64,000 nt of DNA from Pseudomonas fluorescens (GCF_040448305.1 NZ_CP148752.1:5867501-5931500); one strand, 5' to 3'; numbered from the stretch's first letter, positions 40,928 through 51,143 are shown. Notes: generated by a model not told the origin, from the letters alone. A program made the numbers and translations.

Positions 40928-42781
40928 ATGCTCAAACGCCTTGCCTGGCTGGCGCTGTGTGCCTGCGCCCCGCTGTCCGCCGCGCCTCAGATCGACCCAC
41001 AACGTTTGCAGCAACTGGCCAACGACCCTTTCTGGATATCCCTGGGCCATTACGAAACCGCCAAGCCAGGTGGCTGGCGCAGCTATGTCAGCGACCGGAA
41101 ATTTTTCCTCGCCGCTGACGGCAATGAACATCCGGACCATGAACTGGCGGCGACTGTACAAGCCTTGTACGCCCCGGCCAGTGCCGGTGAAACACACGCT
41201 CAATGCGTCTACCCTGCCCGCACCCGCTGGCTGAAAGAACAACTCGGCCTGGCCGGCCTGCCGACGCCGGACTGCGCCGGGTTCAAGCAATGGTTCAAGG
41301 ACGTCTCGCCCGACAGCGCGGTGATGATCTTCCCGGCGGCTTACCTGAACAGTCCGTCCTCGATGTTCGGCCATACCCTGCTGCGCATCGACCAGGCCGA
41401 AGTGAAGAGCGACAAGACTTCGCTGCTCAGTTACGCGATCAACTTCGGCGCCTACATCGAGGGCTCGGACAACAGCATCATCTATGCCTGGAAAGGCCTG
41501 ATGGGCGGCTATCCCGGTCTGTTCGCGATGGTGCCCTACCAGGAAAAACTCTCGGAATACCGCAGCCTGGAAAACCGCGACCTGTGGGAGTACCGCCTGA
41601 ACCTGACCCAACAGGAAACCGCGCGCATGGTCGAGCACGTCTGGGAGCTGAAGCAGATCAAGTTCGACTATTTCTTCTTCGACGAGAACTGCTCGTACCG
41701 CTTGCTGGAACTGCTGCAAGTGGCCCGCCCGGGCTTGCGCCTGACCGAGCAATTCCCGCTCACCGCCATCCCGACCGACACCGTCAAAGCCGTGAAAGAG
41801 GCCGGGCTGGTGGAATCGATCCAGTATCGCCCGTCCCGGGAGCGCGAACTGCTCAGTCGCGCCGAGCCGTTGAACCCTGAAGAACAGCAATGGGTGCTGA
41901 AAGTCAGCGCCGATCAGAAACAATTGCAAGACCCGGCCTTCAAGGCTCAACCCCGCGACCGCCAGGCGCTGATCATCGATGCGGCCTATCGCCTGGAGCG
42001 TTACCGCGCCAACGGTCAGGAGCGCGACCCGGCGCGCGCCCAGCGCAGCTTCGAACTGCTGCGGGCAATCAACCAGAACCCAGCGCCGGAGCTGGATATC
42101 CCGCAACCGGGCCTGCCTGAGGACGGTCACGAGTCCCGCACCTGGCAGCTCGGCCTCGGCACCCGTGGAGATAAAGCCTTTGGCGAGTACGGCTTGCGCA
42201 TGGCTTATCACGACCTCAATGACAACAACGAAAGCTTTCCCCTTGGCGCGCAGATCGAAATCCTGCAATTGAAACTGCGCCAGTACGAAGGCAACGAATG
42301 GCAAGTGCAGCAACTGGACCTGGCAACCATTCGTTCCCTTACCCCGCGCAACAAGTTGCTGCAACCGCTGTCATGGCAAGTCACCGGTGGTCTGGAGCGG
42401 GTGCCGGGCAAGCATGATGACCAAACCCTGGTCAGCCACGTCAACGGCGGGGGCGGTGGCACCTGGCAACTGGGCGACGACACGCTCGGCTTTGCCCTGG
42501 GCACCGTGCGTATCGAGCACAACAACGACTTCGCCGCATTTATTGTCCCGGCCGCCGGCTTCAACAGTGGTGTGCTGTGGAAAAACCCGCTGGGCAATTT
42601 GAGCCTGGAAGCCAAGGGCGATTTCTTCACCAATGGTGAAGTGCGTCGTAGCCTGAGCCTGAATCAGCAGTGGGAAATATCCCGCAATCTCGGCCTGCGC
42701 TTGAGCGCCCAGCGCGAGTTCAGCCATTTGGCGACGGCCGAGAACGAAGTGATGCTGGAGCTGAAGTGGTATCACTACTGA
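40928..42781 (+). CDS. DUF4105 domain-containing exported protein
   Basis: A 617-residue protein with signal peptide MLKRLAWLALCACAPLSAAP. The DUF4105 core has YLNSPSSMFGHTLLRIDQAE, YAINFGAYIEGSDN and FFFDENCSYRLLELLQVARP, with a conserved His and Cys that resemble a papain/NlpC-like active site, followed by a beta-strand-rich C-terminal third that could be an outer-membrane barrel (ends MLELKWYHY, with a terminal aromatic). Envelope location is likely; the enzymatic idea is inference. The ATG at 40928 provides the signal peptide. Confidence 0.88.
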   Translation: MLKRLAWLALCACAPLSAAPQIDPQRLQQLANDPFWISLGHYETAKPGGWRSYVSDRKFFLAADGNEHPDHELAATVQALYAPASAGETHAQCVYPARTRWLKEQLGLAGLPTPDCAGFKQWFKDVSPDSAVMIFPAAYLNSPSSMFGHTLLRIDQAEVKSDKTSLLSYAINFGAYIEGSDNSIIYAWKGLMGGYPGLFAMVPYQEKLSEYRSLENRDLWEYRLNLTQQETARMVEHVWELKQIKFDYFFFDENCSYRLLELLQVARPGLRLTEQFPLTAIPTDTVKAVKEAGLVESIQYRPSRERELLSRAEPLNPEEQQWVLKVSADQKQLQDPAFKAQPRDRQALIIDAAYRLERYRANGQERDPARAQRSFELLRAINQNPAPELDIPQPGLPEDGHESRTWQLGLGTRGDKAFGEYGLRMAYHDLNDNNESFPLGAQIEILQLKLRQYEGNEWQVQQLDLATIRSLTPRNKLLQPLSWQVTGGLERVPGKHDDQTLVSHVNGGGGGTWQLGDDTLGFALGTVRIEHNNDFAAFIVPAAGFNSGVLWKNPLGNLSLEAKGDFFTNGEVRRSLSLNQQWEISRNLGLRLSAQREFSHLATAENEVMLELKWYHY

Positions 42782-42802
42782 CCCGAACGCAACGCAACTC
42801 CC

Positions 42803-42891
42803 TGTGGGAGCGAGCCTGCTCGCGAAAACGTAGTGTCAGCCAACATTTGTTGGGCTGATACACCGCCATCGCGAGCAGGCTCGCTCCCACA
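42803..42891. repeat. REPIN (inverted REP pair)
   Basis: TGTGGGAGCGAGCCTGCTCGCGA and its reverse complement, 22 bp after the stop codon of the DUF4105 gene. Confidence 0.92.
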
Positions 42892-42918
42892 GGGGTTATG
42901 TGGCGTTCGACAAAATGC

Positions 42919-43080
42919 ATGCCCCCCCTTCACATACACCCGACGAATCCACTTCTAGACTTTCACTATGGGCGGCGTATCCAGGACCGCGGGGATGAAC
43001 GCAACAGTCATCTGGAGGAACGGGACAAAGCCTGGCAGCAGAAGGATCAGGACGCCGCACGGGCCTATCGCTCGCCGTAA
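42919..43080 (+). CDS. Possible small basic/acidic peptide, unrecognised
   Basis: An open frame of 53 codons starting MPPLHIHPTNPLLDFHYGRR and ending with a very charged helix (ERDKAWQQKDQDAARAYRSP). The charged, helix-like composition is more gene-like than the other five frames, but there is no clear Shine-Dalgarno, and a competing minus-strand frame exists. It may be a small gene or nothing. Confidence 0.25.
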   Translation: MPPLHIHPTNPLLDFHYGRRIQDRGDERNSHLEERDKAWQQKDQDAARAYRSP

Positions 43081-43150
43081 GTCGCTTTCAGACATTTGCT
43101 GAAACCAAATGCCTGCGACCATGGCCAAAACCCTATACCGGGAGAATTCC

Positions 43151-43645
43151 ATGAGCCGTGCCTTCGTCAATGAAGATAACGCCGCCTCGCAAGCCGATCA
43201 GCCTGTAGAACGGCAGGTCAGTGCGCAGCCCAATTACGTCACGCCGCAAGGCCTGGACCTGTTGCAGGGAAAAGTCGCCGAACTGCAAACCCTGCATGCC
43301 GAGCAATCGGCAAAAGGCGAGCAGGCGGACAAACAGCGCCTGGCCGATCTCGAACGTGATTTGCGTTACTTCAAGCAGCGCCTGGGCAGCGCTCAGGTCG
43401 TACTCGCTGCGACCTCGACCGAGAAAGTGCAAATCGGCAGTTGGGTGACTTACGCCGACGAACATGCCACCGAACGCCGGGTACAACTGGTGGGCGAAGA
43501 TCAGGCCGATGCTGCTCACGGCCTGATCAACTGGAGTTCGCCGCTGGGTCGGGCACTGCTCGGTGCACGACTCAACGACGAAGTGCTGTGGCAGCGCCCC
43601 GTCGGGGATCAATTGATAGAAGTGATCCGCATCGAACCGGCTTAA
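43151..43645 (+). CDS. GreA/GreB family elongation factor
   Basis: A 164-residue Gre-like protein. An N-terminal helical hairpin region (GLDLLQGKVAELQTLHAEQS ... RLADLERDLRYFKQRLGSAQ) precedes the FKBP-like Gre C-terminal domain (VQIGSWVTYADEHATERRVQLVGEDQADA ... INWSSPLGRALLGARLNDEV). The C-terminal domain, which binds RNA polymerase near the secondary channel, is convincing. The conserved Asp/Glu pair at the coiled-coil tip is not obvious, so transcript cleavage activity is uncertain. The gene ends inside the gdhA stop codon of the opposite strand. Confidence 0.85.
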   Translation: MSRAFVNEDNAASQADQPVERQVSAQPNYVTPQGLDLLQGKVAELQTLHAEQSAKGEQADKQRLADLERDLRYFKQRLGSAQVVLAATSTEKVQIGSWVTYADEHATERRVQLVGEDQADAAHGLINWSSPLGRALLGARLNDEVLWQRPVGDQLIEVIRIEPA

Positions 43646-44979
43646 ACGACGCCTTGGGCCAGCATGGCATCGGCAACCTTGACGAAGCCGGCGATGTTCG
43701 CGCCCTTGACGTAGTTGACCCGGCCATTCTCTTCGCCGTAATGCACACAAGCGTGGTGAATCGACTGCATGATCGCGTGCAGCTTGCTGTCCACTTCGCC
43801 ACCGGTCCACGCCAGGCGAATGGCGTTCTGCGACATCTCCAGCCCGCTCACCGCCACACCACCGGCGTTGGATGCCTTGCCCGGCGCGAACAGAATGTCC
43901 GCCTCGATGAACAGATCCACTGCCTCAAGGGTGGTCGGCATGTTCGCGCCTTCGGCCACGCAGATGCAGCCGTTGCGCAGCAAGGTGCGAGCAGCTTGGG
44001 CATCCAGTTCGTTTTGCGTTGCGCACGGCAGCGCGATGTCGCAGCTCAGGCTCCATGGCAGCTCACCGGCGCGGAACTCCAGGCCAAAACGGCCGGCCAG
44101 TTCACGGATGCGCCCGCGCTGTACGTTTTTCAGCTCCAGAACCGCCAGCCATTGCTCCTCGGTCAAACCGCTTTCGCAATACAACGTACCCTCGGAGTCG
44201 GACAGCGAAATCACCTTGCCGCCCAGGTCCATGACCTTGCGCGCCGCGTATTGCGCAACGTTGCCGGAACCGGAGATTGCCACTCGCTTGCCCTCGACTG
44301 CCAAACCGCGGCGCTTGAGCATTTCTTCGGCGAAGTACACGCAACCGAAACCGGTGGCTTCAGGGCGAATCAGGCTGCCGCCGTAGCTTGGGCCTTTGCC
44401 GGTCATCACGCTGGTGAACTGGTTGCTCAGGCGCTTGTACTGGCCGAACAGGAAACCGATCTCCCGCGCGCCGACACCGATGTCCCCGGCCGGCACGTCA
44501 ACGTCGGCACCGATGTGGCGGTACAACTCGCTCATGAAGGCCTGGCAGAAGCGCATGACCTCCGCGTCGCTTTTGCCTTTGGGGTCAAAGTCCGAACCAC
44601 CCTTACCGCCGCCCATGGGCAATGAAGTCAGGGAGTTTTTGAAGGTCTGTTCGAAGGCGAGGAATTTCAGCACGCCCATGTTCACCGACGGGTGGAAACG
44701 CAGCCCCCCCTTGTACGGGCCGATCGCGCTGTTCATCTGGATGCGGAATCCGCGATTGACCTGGACCTGGCCCTGATCGTCGACCCACGATACGCGAAAC
44801 ACCACCGCCCGCTCCGGCTCGCAGATGCGCTCCAGGATGCCGGAGGTCAGGTAATGCGGATTGGCTTCAAGAAACGGCCACAGGGTACGTAGGACTTCTT
44901 CGACAGCCTGGTGAAATTCGGGTTGGTCCGGGTCGCGTTTTTTCAGGCGCGCAAGGAAGGATTCGACGGATTCGATCAT
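43642..44979 (-). CDS. gdhA: NADP-specific glutamate dehydrogenase GdhA
   Basis: A 445-residue hexameric enzyme making glutamate from 2-oxoglutarate and ammonia. Substrate and catalytic motifs are visible: GPYKGGLRFHPSVN and SLTSLPMGGGKGGSDFDPKG with the active-site Lys, AGDIGVGAREIGFLFGQYK, and the Rossmann segment VAISGSGNVAQYAARK. The length and VPAGDIGVGAREIGF fit the E. coli-type NADP enzyme. The 3' end overlaps the Gre-like gene tail to tail. The corresponding PAO1 gene is PA4588. Confidence 0.96.
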   Translation of the reverse strand: MIESVESFLARLKKRDPDQPEFHQAVEEVLRTLWPFLEANPHYLTSGILERICEPERAVVFRVSWVDDQGQVQVNRGFRIQMNSAIGPYKGGLRFHPSVNMGVLKFLAFEQTFKNSLTSLPMGGGKGGSDFDPKGKSDAEVMRFCQAFMSELYRHIGADVDVPAGDIGVGAREIGFLFGQYKRLSNQFTSVMTGKGPSYGGSLIRPEATGFGCVYFAEEMLKRRGLAVEGKRVAISGSGNVAQYAARKVMDLGGKVISLSDSEGTLYCESGLTEEQWLAVLELKNVQRGRIRELAGRFGLEFRAGELPWSLSCDIALPCATQNELDAQAARTLLRNGCICVAEGANMPTTLEAVDLFIEADILFAPGKASNAGGVAVSGLEMSQNAIRLAWTGGEVDSKLHAIMQSIHHACVHYGEENGRVNYVKGANIAGFVKVADAMLAQGVV

Positions 44980-45180
44980 GGAAAAGTCTCGGCAAATTTA
45001 TTGTCGTTGGAGGAGATTGAGCCGGACTGTAACAAACGATTCACGCACAAGAACAGCGCAGAATGTCGCATTTATGAAATTAAATGGTGCACGGGATATA
45101 AATTAACCTGTTTTTTTCAGCATTTTTGCACCTGTACAGGGATTCGCAATTCAAGTCTTGCACCATTAGAAACACCGCTA

Positions 45181-45269
45181 TCGCGAGCAGGCTCGCTCCC
45201 ACAAGGGATCTATGGTGGATCGGGATTTGTGGCCTCCACAAAACCCTGTGGGAGCGAGCCTGCTCGCGA
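45181..45269. repeat. Outward-facing REP pair
   Basis: TCGCGAGCAGGCTCGCTCCCACA at the left and TGTGGGAGCGAGCCTGCTCGCGA at the right, 43 bp apart. The order is opposite to a REPIN: the GTGGGAG ends face inward. It lies between gdhA and the ettA terminator; the remainder of this gap shows no gene. Confidence 0.85.
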
Positions 45270-45304
45270 TAGCCGCGCCGCGGAATCATTGAAAAAACAC
45301 AGGC

Positions 45305-45334
45305 AAAAAAAACGGAGCCCGAAGGCTCCGCTCT
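45305..45334 (-). terminator. Rho-independent terminator of ettA
   Basis: On the minus strand CGGAGCC-TTCG-GGCTCCG is followed by a long T-run, 20 bp after the ettA stop codon. Confidence 0.9.
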
Positions 45335-45353
45335 TTATGCAACCAACCTGAAA

Positions 45354-47018
45354 TCAGGCCAGTTTCTTGTGGCGTACACGATGCGGCTGGGCAGCCGCTT
45401 CGCCGAGGCGCTTTCTACGGTCGGCTTCGTACTCGGTGTAGTTACCTTCGAAGAACACCGCTTGCGAGTCGTCTTCGTACGCCAGGATGTGAGTCGCGAC
45501 GCGGTCAAGGAACCACCGGTCGTGGGAGATCACAATGGCGGCGCCCGGGAAGTCCAACAGGGCTTCTTCCAGGGAACGCAGGGTTTCAACGTCGAGGTCG
45601 TTGGACGGTTCGTCGAGCAGCAGGACGTTGCCGCCCTCCTTCAGGGTCAGGGCCAGGTGCAAGCGACCGCGCTCACCACCAGACAGGTCCTTGACGAACT
45701 TCTGCTGATCGCCACCCTTGAAGTTGAAGCGACCGACGTAAGTACGCGACGGGATCTCGTAGTTACCGATGCGGATCTGGTCGGAACCGTCGGAGATCTG
45801 CTGGAACACGGTCTTGCTGCCGTCCAGGTCTTCACGGCTCTGGTCGACGCAAGCAAGCTGCACGGTTTCACCGACTTCGATGCTGCCCGAATCCGGCGTT
45901 TCCTTGCCCATCAGCATGCGGAACAGGGTCGACTTACCGGCACCGTTACCGCCGATCACGCCGACGATGGCGCCTTTAGGCATGGCGAACGACAGATTGT
46001 CGATCAGCACGCGGTCGCCATAGCCCTTGGTGACGTTCTTGAACTCGATGACCTTGTCGCCCAAGCGTGGACCGGCCGGGATGTAGATCTCGTTGGTTTC
46101 GCTGCGTTTCTGGAATTCCTGCGACTGCATTTCTTCGAAGCGTTGCAGACGAGCCTTGGATTTCGACTGGCGGGCCTTGGCGCCTTTGCGCACCCACTCC
46201 AGTTCTTCCTTCATGGCTTTTTCGTGAGCCGACTGCTGCTTGGATTCGGCAGCCAGACGATCGGACTTGGCTTCCAGCCAACCCGAATAGTTGCCCTCGT
46301 AAGGAATGCCCGCGCCGCGGTCGAGCTCCAGGATCCAGCCGGCAACGTTGTCCAGGAAGTAACGGTCGTGCGTGATCGCGACCACGGTACCCGGGAAGTC
46401 GTGCAGGAAGTGCTCGAGCCACGCAACGGAGTCGGCGTCCAGGTGGTTGGTCGGTTCGTCGAGCAGCAGCATGTCCGGTGCGGACAGCAGCAGGCGGCAC
46501 AGGGCCACACGACGCTTCTCACCACCCGAGAGGACTTCGACCTTGGCGTCCCAGGCTGGCAGGCGCAGCGCGTCGGCGGCGACTTCCAGCTGACGATCGA
46601 GGTTGTGACCGTCGCTGGCTTGCAGGATCGCTTCGAGCTTGGCCTGTTCGGCAGCCAGTTTGTCGAAGTCGGCGTCTTCTTCAGCGTAAGCCGCGTAGAC
46701 CTCGTCCAGGCGCGCCTGGGCGTTCTTGATCACGCTGACCGCTTCCTCGACCACTTCACGCACGGTTTTGGTCGGGTCCAGGATCGGCTCTTGCGGCAGA
46801 TAACCGATGTTCAGCTCCGGCATCGGGCGGGCTTCGCCGTCGAATTCGGTGTCAACGCCAGCCATGATTTTCAGCAGCGTGGACTTACCCGAACCGTTGA
46901 GGCCGAGTACGCCAATCTTGGCGCCAGGGAAGAAGGACAGAGAAATGTTTTTCAGGATTTCCCGCTTCGGCGGAACAACTTTGCCCAGCCGATGCATGGT
47001 GAATACGTATTGAGCCAT
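45354..47018 (-). CDS. ettA: Energy-dependent translational throttle EttA (ABC-F ATPase)
   Basis: A 554-residue ABC-F protein with two ATPase domains and no membrane helices. Walker A motifs are GLNGSGKST and GGNGAGKST, signatures LSGGEKRR and LSGGERGR. The linker contains the arm and P-site tRNA interaction motif region (KGAKARQSKSKARLQRFEEM). In E. coli it binds the ribosomal E site and gates entry into elongation according to ATP/ADP. MAQYVFTMHRLGKVVPPKRE at the N-terminus is specific to EttA. The 276 bp upstream hold no gene that I can support. Confidence 0.96.
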   Translation of the reverse strand: MAQYVFTMHRLGKVVPPKREILKNISLSFFPGAKIGVLGLNGSGKSTLLKIMAGVDTEFDGEARPMPELNIGYLPQEPILDPTKTVREVVEEAVSVIKNAQARLDEVYAAYAEEDADFDKLAAEQAKLEAILQASDGHNLDRQLEVAADALRLPAWDAKVEVLSGGEKRRVALCRLLLSAPDMLLLDEPTNHLDADSVAWLEHFLHDFPGTVVAITHDRYFLDNVAGWILELDRGAGIPYEGNYSGWLEAKSDRLAAESKQQSAHEKAMKEELEWVRKGAKARQSKSKARLQRFEEMQSQEFQKRSETNEIYIPAGPRLGDKVIEFKNVTKGYGDRVLIDNLSFAMPKGAIVGVIGGNGAGKSTLFRMLMGKETPDSGSIEVGETVQLACVDQSREDLDGSKTVFQQISDGSDQIRIGNYEIPSRTYVGRFNFKGGDQQKFVKDLSGGERGRLHLALTLKEGGNVLLLDEPSNDLDVETLRSLEEALLDFPGAAIVISHDRWFLDRVATHILAYEDDSQAVFFEGNYTEYEADRRKRLGEAAAQPHRVRHKKLA

Positions 47019-47294
47019 GGAGAACCTAGGGTCAGTGACTGATGAATGATTGGAGCGCAGGCAATGCCCGGCCAGACCGTGCGCGTCGTCCGTAAGAGGC
47101 GACGCTGAAAAAGTCTGAGTCTAGGAGCTGGAACGCTCCCGCGTAACCGGCAAAGCTACCTTAATGACCGGTGGCAGTCCAGCCGACGGACAGGGGCTGG
47201 CACTTCGCCACAACTCAAGGCATGCTAGCCGCCCTTCGGGCGTCCGGCTTATAGTGCACGTCGCGCCAGTCCAGCCAAACCGCAGGATGACAGC

Positions 47295-50200
47295 TTGTCC
47301 AAAGTCCCTCCGCCTCTGACTTCCAGCGCGCCGGCCACAGCGCCCGGCTCCCCCTTGCGCGGGACCTTGAAGGGCACCTTGGCGACACTCGCATTATTGC
47401 TGCTGGCCCTGCTGTTCTGGCAGTTGCTCGACCAGTTACGGGAAAACCAGAAGAACCAGCGTCAGTACACCATCGACTACACCGCCGATCTGGCCGCGCA
47501 GGTCAGCCTGAACATGGCGCTCAACGCGCAGATCGCCCTCAACCTGTTGCCGATCGTCGAACAACCGCAAGGCGCCGATGAACTGCAGGCCCTGCTGCGC
47601 AAGCTGCAACAGTCGCTGCCGGATCTGCGCAGCCTGGCGTTGCTCAGCCCCTCGGGAAGAGTCATCAGTGACAGCGCTCCCGACAGCGATGACAGCGACT
47701 ACCTGGGTGAACTGGTACGCCGCAGCCACGCCCAGACGCACTACTTCAGCAACGCCACCGACGGTTCCGTGGTGCATTTATTGTTGCATCAGGCCAGCGG
47801 CAGTTCCCGAGGCTATTGGGTCTTGCGCCTGACACCCACCTTCTTTTCGTCCTTGACCAAGCAAAGCGAAGCCGTCCGCCGCCCGTTGTGGCTGGTGGAG
47901 AACCGCATCAATCATCAGATCATCAGCCGCGACGAAGCGCTGCCCTCGGTCAATCCGGGCACGCTGACCGCGGATGATGTCGCCAACAGCGTGCTGACGG
48001 TTGCGCTGAGCGGCAGCGATTGGCAACTGCGCGGCTTGTTCGACCGCCAGCGCGTGCTGGAAGAGCTGCTGCCGGCGTTCATCGGCAAATGCCTGCTGGG
48101 CCTGGCGTTTTCCATGCTGCCGTTCATCGCCTTGCTGAACACGCGCCGACGTCAGCGCCAATTGAGCGAAGGCCGTCGGCGTTACCAGGACATTTTCGAA
48201 GGCACCGGCGTGGCCTTGTGTGTCCTCGACATGTCCGGGCTCAAGGTTTTTTTCGACAAGGCACAACTGCAGGGCAGCGAACAACTGCAAGCGTGGCTGG
48301 CGATCCCGGAACAACGCCGGCAATTGCTCAAGGAACTGCGGATCACCGAGGTCAACCAGGTCGCGCTGCAACTGCTCAATGTCGATAGCGCCGACAAAGC
48401 CTGGCAACTGCTGATCGATGGCCATCCGCAGCACGGCACCGCCATCGGCAACCAGGTACTCGACGCGGTGCTCAACCAGCAGCAACAGCTTGAGCTGGAA
48501 ATCAAACTGCAGGATGCCAGCGGTCGCGACCAGCACCTGTGGCTGGTGCTGCGCCTGCCGCAAGCAACGGACGACTATAAAGCGGTGATCCTGAGCATCA
48601 CCGACATCACCAGCCGCAAGCTCATCGAACTGTCGCTGCAGGAACGCGAAGGGTTCTGGTCGGACGTGGTGCGCACCGTGCCGGATCACCTGTATGTGCA
48701 GGATGTGATCAGCCAGCGCATGATCTACAGCAACCACCATCTGGGCCAGACACTGGGTTACAACCGCACCGAACTGCACCAGATGGGCGAATACTTCTGG
48801 GAAATCCTCCTGCACCCCGAAGACGCCGACTATTACCATCGCTCCCGCCAGGTCCAGCGCCAGGCCGGCTATCGCCAGTTGATGCAGTGCCAGTTGCGCT
48901 TCCGCCATCGGGACGGCCAGTGGCGACGCTTCGAGATTCGCGAGCAGGCACTGGCTCGGGACAAGGACGATCAGGTCACGCGAATCATCGGCGTGGCCAA
49001 GGACATCACCGACCAGATCGAAGCCAGCGAATCCCTGCGCGACAGCGAGCAGCGCTACCGGATGCTCGCCGAAAGCATCAGCGACGTGATCTTCTCCACC
49101 GACAGCCGCCTCAACCTCAATTACGTCAGCCCTTCGGTGCAAGCGGTGCTGGGTTACGACGCCGAGTGGATTTTCCAGAACGGCTGGCAATCGACCATCG
49201 CCAACCCGCAACAACTGACCGGCATCTACAACCTGATGGACCGGGTCAGCAAAGCGCTGGATCAACCGGGCCAACTGGCGCTGTTACGCAGCCAGGTGCA
49301 AACCCAACTGTTCCTGTTCGATTGCCTGCGGGCCGACGGGCGCAAGATCCCGATCGAACTGCGCCTGGTATTGGTCTGGGACGAACAGGGTACGTTCGAA
49401 GGCGTGCTCGGCGTCGGCCGCGACATCAGCCAGCAACGCCGGGCCGAAAAAGACTTGCGCATGGCCGCCACGGTATTCGAACACTCGACCTCGGCAATCC
49501 TGATCACCGACCCGGCCGGCTACATCGTCCAGGCCAACGAAGCCTTCAGCCGTGTCAGCGGCTATGCCGTGGAGCAGGTCCTCGACCAGCTGCCGAACAT
49601 GCTGACCGTCGACGAACAGCAGGAAACCCATCTGCGTTACGTGCTCAAGCAATTGGGCCAGCACAGCACCTGGGAAGGCGAAGTCTGGCTCAAGCGCCGT
49701 AATGGCGAGCACTACCCGGCCTGGGTCGGGATCACCGCCGTACTCGACGACGAAGGTGACCTGGCCAGTTATGTGTGTTTCTTCAGCGACATCAGCGAGC
49801 GCAAGGCCAGCGAGCAGCGGATTCACCGCCTCGCCTACTACGACGCCCTGACCCACCTGCCCAACCGCTCACTGTTTCAGGATCGCCTGCACACGGCACT
49901 GCAATCGGCCGAACGGCAGAAGTCGTGGGTGGTGCTGATGTTCCTCGATCTCGATCGCTTCAAGCCGATCAACGACTCCCTGGGCCACGCCGCCGGCGAC
50001 CGCATGCTCAAGGAAATGGCCACGCGTCTGCTCGGTTGCGTCGACGATGACGACACCGTGGCGCGCATGGGCGGTGACGAATTCACTTTGCTCCTGCAAC
50101 CGCGAGCCAACCGTGAAATCGCCCTGAATCGGGCGATCCATGTGGCCGAACAGATTCTCGCCAGCCTGGTGAAACCATTCGTGCTCGAAGGCCGCGAGTT

Positions 50201-51143
50201 CTTCGTCACGGCCAGTATCGGTATCGCCCTGAGTCCGCAGGACGGCAACGAACTCAGCCAGCTGATGAAGAATGCCGACACCGCGATGTACCACGCCAAG
50301 GAGCGCGGCAAGAACAACTTCCAGTTCTATCAGGCGGACATGAACGCCAGCGCCCTGGAGCGACTTGAGCTGGAAAGCGACTTGCGCCATGCCCTGGAAC
50401 AGAACGAGTTCGTGCTGTATTACCAGCCGCAGCTCAGCGGCGACGGCAAGCGTCTGACCGGTGCCGAGGCACTGCTGCGCTGGCGTCATCCACGCCGCGG
50501 CCTGGTGCCGCCGGGGGATTTCATTCCGGTGCTCGAAGAGCTCGGGCTGGTGGTGGATGTCGGCGACTGGGTGATCAGCGAGGCCTGCCGTCAACTCAAG
50601 GCCTGGCATCAGGCCAGGGTACGGGTGCCGAAAGTGTCGGTGAACATCTCGGCGCGGCAGTTCTCCGATGGTCAGCTCGGCACGCGGATCGCCACCATCC
50701 TCAAGGAAACCGGCCTGCCGCCGGCGTGCCTGGAACTGGAACTCACCGAAAGTATCCTGATGCGCGAAGTCAGCGAGGCGATGCAGATTCTCGCCGGGCT
50801 GAAAAATCTTGGGCTGAGCATTGCGGTGGATGACTTTGGCACCGGTTACTCATCCCTGAACTACCTCAAGCAATTTCCCATCGACGTGCTGAAGATCGAC
50901 CGCACCTTCGTCGATGGCCTGCCCAGCGGCGAGCAGGACGCACAAATTGCCCGGGCAATCATTGCCATGGCCCACAGCCTCAACCTGGCGGTGATTGCCG
51001 AAGGCGTGGAAACCCATGAGCAGCTTGATTTCCTGAGGGAGCACGGTTGCGACGAGGTTCAGGGCTACCTGTTCGGCCGTCCGATGCCGGCGAGTCGGTT
51101 CGAAGGGCAGTTCAGCAATGATGCGCTCTTCTTGTTCGATTGA
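47295..51143 (+). CDS. morA: Membrane-bound PAS-GGDEF-EAL c-di-GMP protein, MorA-like
   Basis: A 1282-residue sensor with two membrane helices (about 28-48 and 263-283) enclosing a periplasmic domain, then three or four PAS domains (about 290-835), a diguanylate cyclase domain with intact GGDEF near residue 924 (ARMGGDEFTLLL) and a phosphodiesterase domain with EAL near 1058 (TGAEALLRWRH) and DDFGTGYSSL near 1179. The RxxD product-inhibition site before GGDEF is not seen. Position upstream of glyA matches MorA (PA4601), a motility and biofilm regulator. Both domains look active. It starts with TTG behind AGGA. Confidence 0.9.
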   Translation: MSKVPPPLTSSAPATAPGSPLRGTLKGTLATLALLLLALLFWQLLDQLRENQKNQRQYTIDYTADLAAQVSLNMALNAQIALNLLPIVEQPQGADELQALLRKLQQSLPDLRSLALLSPSGRVISDSAPDSDDSDYLGELVRRSHAQTHYFSNATDGSVVHLLLHQASGSSRGYWVLRLTPTFFSSLTKQSEAVRRPLWLVENRINHQIISRDEALPSVNPGTLTADDVANSVLTVALSGSDWQLRGLFDRQRVLEELLPAFIGKCLLGLAFSMLPFIALLNTRRRQRQLSEGRRRYQDIFEGTGVALCVLDMSGLKVFFDKAQLQGSEQLQAWLAIPEQRRQLLKELRITEVNQVALQLLNVDSADKAWQLLIDGHPQHGTAIGNQVLDAVLNQQQQLELEIKLQDASGRDQHLWLVLRLPQATDDYKAVILSITDITSRKLIELSLQEREGFWSDVVRTVPDHLYVQDVISQRMIYSNHHLGQTLGYNRTELHQMGEYFWEILLHPEDADYYHRSRQVQRQAGYRQLMQCQLRFRHRDGQWRRFEIREQALARDKDDQVTRIIGVAKDITDQIEASESLRDSEQRYRMLAESISDVIFSTDSRLNLNYVSPSVQAVLGYDAEWIFQNGWQSTIANPQQLTGIYNLMDRVSKALDQPGQLALLRSQVQTQLFLFDCLRADGRKIPIELRLVLVWDEQGTFEGVLGVGRDISQQRRAEKDLRMAATVFEHSTSAILITDPAGYIVQANEAFSRVSGYAVEQVLDQLPNMLTVDEQQETHLRYVLKQLGQHSTWEGEVWLKRRNGEHYPAWVGITAVLDDEGDLASYVCFFSDISERKASEQRIHRLAYYDALTHLPNRSLFQDRLHTALQSAERQKSWVVLMFLDLDRFKPINDSLGHAAGDRMLKEMATRLLGCVDDDDTVARMGGDEFTLLLQPRANREIALNRAIHVAEQILASLVKPFVLEGREFFVTASIGIALSPQDGNELSQLMKNADTAMYHAKERGKNNFQFYQADMNASALERLELESDLRHALEQNEFVLYYQPQLSGDGKRLTGAEALLRWRHPRRGLVPPGDFIPVLEELGLVVDVGDWVISEACRQLKAWHQARVRVPKVSVNISARQFSDGQLGTRIATILKETGLPPACLELELTESILMREVSEAMQILAGLKNLGLSIAVDDFGTGYSSLNYLKQFPIDVLKIDRTFVDGLPSGEQDAQIARAIIAMAHSLNLAVIAEGVETHEQLDFLREHGCDEVQGYLFGRPMPASRFEGQFSNDALFLFD

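Noticed and set aside
40247..42364. Minus-strand open frame of 705 codons
   Set aside because: It is the mirror of the DUF3015 and DUF4105 genes, without domains or ribosome site; both plus-strand genes have signal peptides and known families.
42955..43170. Minus-strand open frame of 71 codons ending in a hydrophobic stretch
   Set aside because: It overlaps the Gre-like gene start and a more protein-like plus-strand frame, and has no ribosome site; the hydrophobic run is probably the reverse of a charged helix.
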